This document shows, in pieces, positions 32,906 through 35,949 of a stretch of DNA of 35,949 bases. The stretch's first letter is position 1, and the number at the start of each line of letters is the position of its first letter. The notes under the pieces are model-generated. The model did not search any database and was not told where the DNA came from. It saw nothing but the letters and a program-made list of their open reading frames with translations. The DNA is from Candidatus Zixiibacteriota bacterium (GTDB lineage: Bacteria > Zixibacteria > MSB-5A5 > GN15 > PGXB01), in assembly GCA_900498245.1 (NCBI GenBank), contig LS998015.1:96430-132378 (forward strand), given 5' to 3'. Position numbers and translations under genes: made by a program.

Positions 32906-32940
32906 GGGCAAGAGAGAAGGTTGCCCGCCTTCTCTTTTTA
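32906..32940 (+). terminator. Terminator with a competing stem (attenuator-like)
   Basis: AGAGAAGG (32913-32920) pairs with CCTTCTCT (32928-32935), followed by TTTTTA, a good plus-strand terminator. The alternative stem GGGCAA (32906-32911) with TTGCCC (32921-32926) uses the loop between the arms and cannot form at the same time easily. No plus-strand gene with a good start lies directly upstream. Confidence 0.45.
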
Positions 32941-33069
32941 TATTTGCCGGCAAGTGCCCGGCCTTTCTAATTTGTGAAAAAGGCGCATTTGCAGAAGAAC
33001 TTGACAATTCAGGAAACGTCCTTATAATACTTCAGAGGAAGGCTATCCCCTAGTTTCTGGCTAACCTCT

Positions 33070-33139
33070 AATTGGCGGCGAAAATCAAACCCATCTTTCC
33101 GCCAATTACCAGGGAGAGAAGGACTTGGCTCCTTCTCTC
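33070..33139 (+). other. Two tandem stem-loops
   Basis: AATTGGCGG (33070-33078) pairs with CCGCCAATT (33099-33107) across a 20-nt loop. GAGAGAAGGA (33114-33123) pairs with TCCTTCTCTC (33130-33139) across a 6-nt loop. The second stem repeats the AGAGAAGG/CCTTCTCT stem of 32913-32935. They may be terminators or parts of a non-coding RNA. Confidence 0.45.
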
Positions 33140-33247
33140 TATGCATATATAATATGTATCGATAGAGTTTTCCGGATCACTCGCTTTGATTTGGCATGCT
33201 AATTGGACAATAGGAAGGACTGTCTGCATGATAAGCGGCAAAGGGTT

Positions 33248-33493
33248 TTAAAATGAAGGCAAAATGACATCACGGAAATTTGGAATACTCTTCAGCACTC
33301 CACTCCGTCTCTTTTGAGAGTAATTATATATCGTAAATCCCACTATCGCTCTGGTTCTTGGATCACGACGAATAAGGACGCCTTCTTCGGTATCTTCGCA
33401 AATCGCCGCCTGCGGACGATCTATGGATGCATAAAAAACATCCCGCTCCTTATCATATATGAATTTCAGATTTCTTTCTTCGGGAAGAGCCAT
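33248..33493 (-). CDS. DUF2283-type small protein
   Basis: This is an 81-residue minus-strand protein. The pattern FIYDKERDVFYASID followed by an acidic segment (CEDTEEGVLIRRD) and IVGFTIYNYSQK fits the DUF2283 family, small beta-rich proteins often found beside toxin-like nuclease genes. It overlaps the end of the upstream minus-strand gene by 28 bp and has no ribosome site of its own, so translation is probably coupled. It may be the antitoxin or regulator partner of that gene; the pairing is suggested by gene order and by the family's usual company, not shown here. The C-terminus (VLKSIPNFRDVILPSF) is unexceptional. Confidence 0.65.
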   Translation of the reverse strand: MALPEERNLKFIYDKERDVFYASIDRPQAAICEDTEEGVLIRRDPRTRAIVGFTIYNYSQKRRSGVLKSIPNFRDVILPSF

Positions 33494-33828
33494 TTTATAT
33501 GACCCGTAGGCGCATTGTCTCCAATGTATGCGGTCAGAACCTCGCCATCGCCGCCCGCGCCAAATCTAGCGACAATGCAGATCCAATACCCGCTAAGGCC
33601 ACATATATCATGATCCTTGACGCAATATAAATCTGTCCTATGGTCATATTTATCAGCCAATATGATCCTTGGATATTCAATGACGGTCGACAGGACGAAA
33701 ATATATGGCTCCAATTCAATATGGTTCTTAATGATATAAGCTCTTCCTAACGACGTAAGTACCACCTCACGGCTATCTTCTGCAGGGTCCTTCGCCCTCC
33801 ATATAATATTTGCGTCTGCGCAGCTCAT
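33466..33828 (-). CDS. PBECR/DUF4258-like putative toxin or nuclease
   Basis: This is a 120-residue minus-strand protein. The core TSLGRAYIIKNHIELEPYIFVLSTVIEYPRIIL (~25-57), with a His at 36, the middle strand YWICIVARFG and LTAYIGDN near 99-105 fit the small barnase/EndoU/RelE-like nuclease group (PBECR or DUF4258 type), in which the His and the P-x-x-I segment are typical. It is placed upstream of, and overlaps by 28 bp, the DUF2283 gene, an arrangement seen in small toxin-antitoxin-like modules. The start ATG has no clear Shine-Dalgarno. No catalytic residues can be assigned with confidence. A different family, for instance a phage-derived fold without activity, is possible. Confidence 0.5.
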   Translation of the reverse strand: MSCADANIIWRAKDPAEDSREVVLTSLGRAYIIKNHIELEPYIFVLSTVIEYPRIILADKYDHRTDLYCVKDHDICGLSGYWICIVARFGAGGDGEVLTAYIGDNAPTGHIKWLFPKKEI

Positions 33829-34657
33829 TTATGTATTAGTTTCTCATGGACAAGTGTCTTTAGAATCATACAATAGATTTTTACTTCTCTGGGGGCATGC
33901 CCGCATGCAACCAGTTACAGTGTCGGGCCCAACTCCGAAGCTCCAAAAAGCCAGCGCAATAATCTCAGGCCATTTAAAATATCGCTCATATAAAAATTGA
34001 ATTAACTAAGATAATCCTCTGAATTATAAGGCACGGCCGCCTCACAAATTATTTATCTGTTGATTTGGTTTTCGGACGGCGCAAAGGCCATCGATTGAAA
34101 GCCAATTTGTCTCAGTAATATAGGCATCCCTGCCACAGAAATCAAGAAGATTTCGATGTCATCCAAAATTCTTGCTGAGATCGGTAAAGACAGGCAAGGG
34201 AAGTCTGGCACAAAATCAGTGTCTGACAATCATCGATTTCTTCGGCAGAAGTTCTCAAATTACCTTATGGTAGATCAATATTTCTGCTTCTCAAATTGAT
34301 TCTGAAGCCGATATATTAATATTATGGTTCGAGGGTGAGGGCGGATATTCATGGCAGTTACCTAGCCCCCACTGTCACATTCCGCCCCACTCTCTTTTTC
34401 TATGATTCCTTTCAAATGTAGAATGCATCCTGTGCTTGCCGTAAAGGTGCAGCCAAATAATTCGAGGACAGGGTGTATCGATTACCTTGGTCTGCGTTGA
34501 TCAAACATTATTCCTAGAATTGGTATCGAAATATTTCCTAAAGTCCCTCAAGTTCTCGATCTTTCTCACCGAACCCATATCCGTATCTACAGCAACAAGT
34601 TATGACAATATGACGGGCGAACCACTGAAATTCTATTACCGAGCGGAAATTATTTAA
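33829..34657. other. Long gene-free region
   Basis: No supported ORF is present. It contains a palindromic GGGCATGCCC near 33893, a long stem-loop with a T-tract at 34331-34399, and otherwise AT-rich DNA. The region may hold a non-coding transcript, since the stem-loop looks like a terminator without a gene before it. Confidence 0.45.
34331..34399 (+). terminator. Long two-part stem-loop with T-tract, no gene upstream
   Basis: GAGGGTGAGGGCGGA (34331-34345) pairs with TCCGCCCCACTCTC (34381-34394) with one bulged A, and an inner GGCAGT/ACTGTC stem (34353-34358 with 34371-34376) sits in the loop. TTTTTC follows. The upstream sequence has no ORF, so it may end a small RNA. Confidence 0.45.
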
Positions 34658-34697
34658 AGTCAGACTGCCAAGATCTGTCAGTGGCATTTTATATAAT
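34658..34697 (+). promoter_or_regulatory. CTGnC/CTGTCA promoter element, copy D
   Basis: AGTCAGACTGCC (34658-34669) is followed by CTGTCA (34675-34680), a 10-bp repeat, and by TATAAT (34692-34697) 11 nt after it. The secreted gene at 34820 starts 122 bp downstream. The upstream AGTCAGACTGCC matches copies A and B exactly. Confidence 0.6.
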
Positions 34698-34819
34698 TGG
34701 AGCCAGAATTATGCTATTAATATGAATACCAATATTGCGAAACATTCTCGTCCCCCGCCCTAGTTGGTGCCTAGTTGCTACAATTTTATAATTTTAAAAT
34801 GTTTAATTCAGGAGGAAAC

Positions 34820-35949
34820 ATGTTATTGGCAAGATATAGAATCATGATATTATCAGTATTAATCTCAATATTCATCATCAATGCGGCGGCATTTTGTGAT
34901 AATCCACCTCAGTATACGCCAAGTATGTCGCTTCTTTTCAAATTCGAGAAGGACACAGTTTTTGTGAGCGGCACCGCAGGTGACACGATAGGCTATATCA
35001 ATTTTCTGCTGCAGGACTATGCCCAAATTGAAAACGTTGATGAGATTCAATTTCAATTTGCGGTCGATACGTCAATAGTCCATATAATAGAGGTGATTCC
35101 TACGGACAATTGGCCTGAAAACAACAATGTCTCACTAATAAAGTATAATGATACTACATTTAGAGTAATTTTATCGACCAGTTCCTCCATTACAACACCG
35201 GAGTCATATGTATGTTACGCCCAATTGAAATGCTATCTAAAATGTACGACTGAGAATACTGATATACCGATCAGATTTTACGGGTTAATGGATAATTATT
35301 ATGAATATCCCATTGCAAATGGAACTGAACGGAAATATGTGAACAGCACGTCTCATTTTACCCATGGCGCCATAAGATCTGCGGACTATATTGCCACGAC
35401 CCAAATTGACTCAGTTGTAGCAATTGGGGGCGTGAAAAAGCAAGTTACCGTTCCAGTTTATTATTCAGCGAACTTCAATACCTACAACATGCATCAGTTC
35501 ATCATATTTGATACCGCATTGATTCAATTTGACACTGGCTATGTGGCCGACACCTCGCTTTGGCTAATGCAGGACGTCGAATTTTCTCATAATAAAGACA
35601 CTATAAAGGTAAATTTAATTGGTGCGGCACCTGATTCACCGGATCCTTTGGAGTTGTATTACTTAAAGTTCACCACAAAGGCTGTGACTTACTGGAATGA
35701 CCAGGGTATATCATATACCGCTGATGTGGCATTTCTTGATGATTCCTGCTATGTTCATCCGGCTCGGGATTCCTTGTGCAGCCAGCTCAAGGCACCATAT
35801 GGACTTGTAGACGGGGAGATAAAACTCGGTGTTGATACGGATATATTGACAGATTTTCACGATGCGTCGAGTGATAATATAGTGTCTTTATCCGACAAGA
35901 CGGCGCAAGCAATAATTAAACTCAAAAGTCAATTCCCAGCCGGCATGAC
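34820..35949 (+). CDS. Secreted cohesin-like protein (partial, runs off the window)
   Basis: ATG 34820 with AGGAGG just upstream opens a frame with no stop to the window end (376 codons seen). Residues 1-26 are a signal peptide (LLARYRIMILSVLISIFIINAAAFC). At least two similar beta-sandwich repeats follow, at ~30-180 and ~195-340. Each has a starting strand with a D-T/S pattern (FEKDTVFVSGTAGDTIGYINF; IDSVVAIGGVKKQVTVPVYYSA), a Q-F-x-I/F-x-x-D-T segment and a hydrophobic end, as in cohesin-like domains of surface proteins. The sequence then turns acidic with DTDILTDFHDASSDNIVSL. It may bind dockerin-type partners or surfaces. The C-terminal half is outside the window, so its tail, possibly a sorting domain, is unseen. 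It lies behind promoter copy D. Confidence 0.75.
   Translation, partial: MLLARYRIMILSVLISIFIINAAAFCDNPPQYTPSMSLLFKFEKDTVFVSGTAGDTIGYINFLLQDYAQIENVDEIQFQFAVDTSIVHIIEVIPTDNWPENNNVSLIKYNDTTFRVILSTSSSITTPESYVCYAQLKCYLKCTTENTDIPIRFYGLMDNYYEYPIANGTERKYVNSTSHFTHGAIRSADYIATTQIDSVVAIGGVKKQVTVPVYYSANFNTYNMHQFIIFDTALIQFDTGYVADTSLWLMQDVEFSHNKDTIKVNLIGAAPDSPDPLELYYLKFTTKAVTYWNDQGISYTADVAFLDDSCYVHPARDSLCSQLKAPYGLVDGEIKLGVDTDILTDFHDASSDNIVSLSDKTAQAIIKLKSQFPAGM

Larger units (their letters stand above)
32731..33247. other. Intergenic region with several stem-loops
   Basis: No supported gene is present. The region holds the overlapping stems at 32906-32940, a GCCGG/CCGGC stem just after, and two consecutive hairpins at 33070-33139. 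A 49-codon frame at about 32820-32968 runs through the terminator stem and was not accepted. Confidence 0.5.

Noticed and set aside
32820-32968. 49-codon frame with ATG in the 32.8 kb gap
   Set aside because: It reads through the AGAGAAGG/CCTTCTCT terminator stem and has no ribosome site.
1-35949. CRISPR arrays, tRNA, rRNA, complete insertion sequences, prophage
   Set aside because: No regularly spaced direct repeats, cloverleaf or rRNA signatures, transposase or phage structural genes were seen on either strand.

Overview
The window looks like a chromosomal segment of a free-living bacterium of the FCB superphylum, most like a candidate-phylum lineage such as Zixibacteria. This is an inference. 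It rests on the moderately AT-rich composition, the long gene-free gaps, the secreted protein ending in a YPNPFNPST-type sorting tail, the cohesin-like secreted protein, and the KPW-type receiver domains beside HD-GYP. No rRNA, tRNA, CRISPR array, intact insertion sequence or phage module was seen.

Layout. 1-1440 is gene-poor and carries an inverted-repeat remnant. 1441-5160 is a two-gene unit: a metallo-beta-lactamase-fold (MBL) hydrolase with a full metal ligand set, and a TPR protein fused to an MBL domain that has lost most of those ligands. 5608-7317 is a radical SAM/SPASM maturase followed by a 63-residue ORF with a strong ribosome site and a terminator, a candidate RiPP (modified peptide) locus. 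7739-9662 encodes a possible lipoprotein, a small helical protein and a membrane protein whose 5' part has an in-frame stop. 10121-14029 is a 1302-aa secreted FG-GAP/beta-helix/FN3 protein. 14419-18594 is a 1391-aa kinase-TPR-GAF-AAA+-HTH regulator. It is followed by an 86-aa exported peptide whose ribosome site lies in a hairpin, then a short WYL-type regulator. 20225-24311 holds a secreted endonuclease/exonuclease/phosphatase-fold enzyme, a metallophosphoesterase, a TPR membrane protein and a frameshifted membrane protein.

24432-32009 is a signalling block: a double-receiver protein, then a tightly packed operon with a PAS histidine kinase, REC-PAS, REC-HD-GYP, REC, a small domain related to the HD-GYP protein's tail, and HDOD. 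It probably senses a cytoplasmic signal and adjusts cyclic-di-GMP turnover. After it, on the minus strand, come a GIY-YIG-like protein and a possible toxin/DUF2283 pair. The window ends inside a secreted cohesin-like protein.

A thread through the window is a repeated promoter-proximal element, CTGnC-N5-CTGTCA (10-bp period). In at least five copies it sits 10-11 nt upstream of a -10-like box. Seven copies precede the radical SAM gene, the lipoprotein operon, the secreted EEP enzyme, the double-receiver gene, the histidine-kinase operon, the GIY-YIG gene and the cohesin-like gene. The architecture resembles Pho-box promoters and suggests one regulator controlling otherwise unrelated loci.
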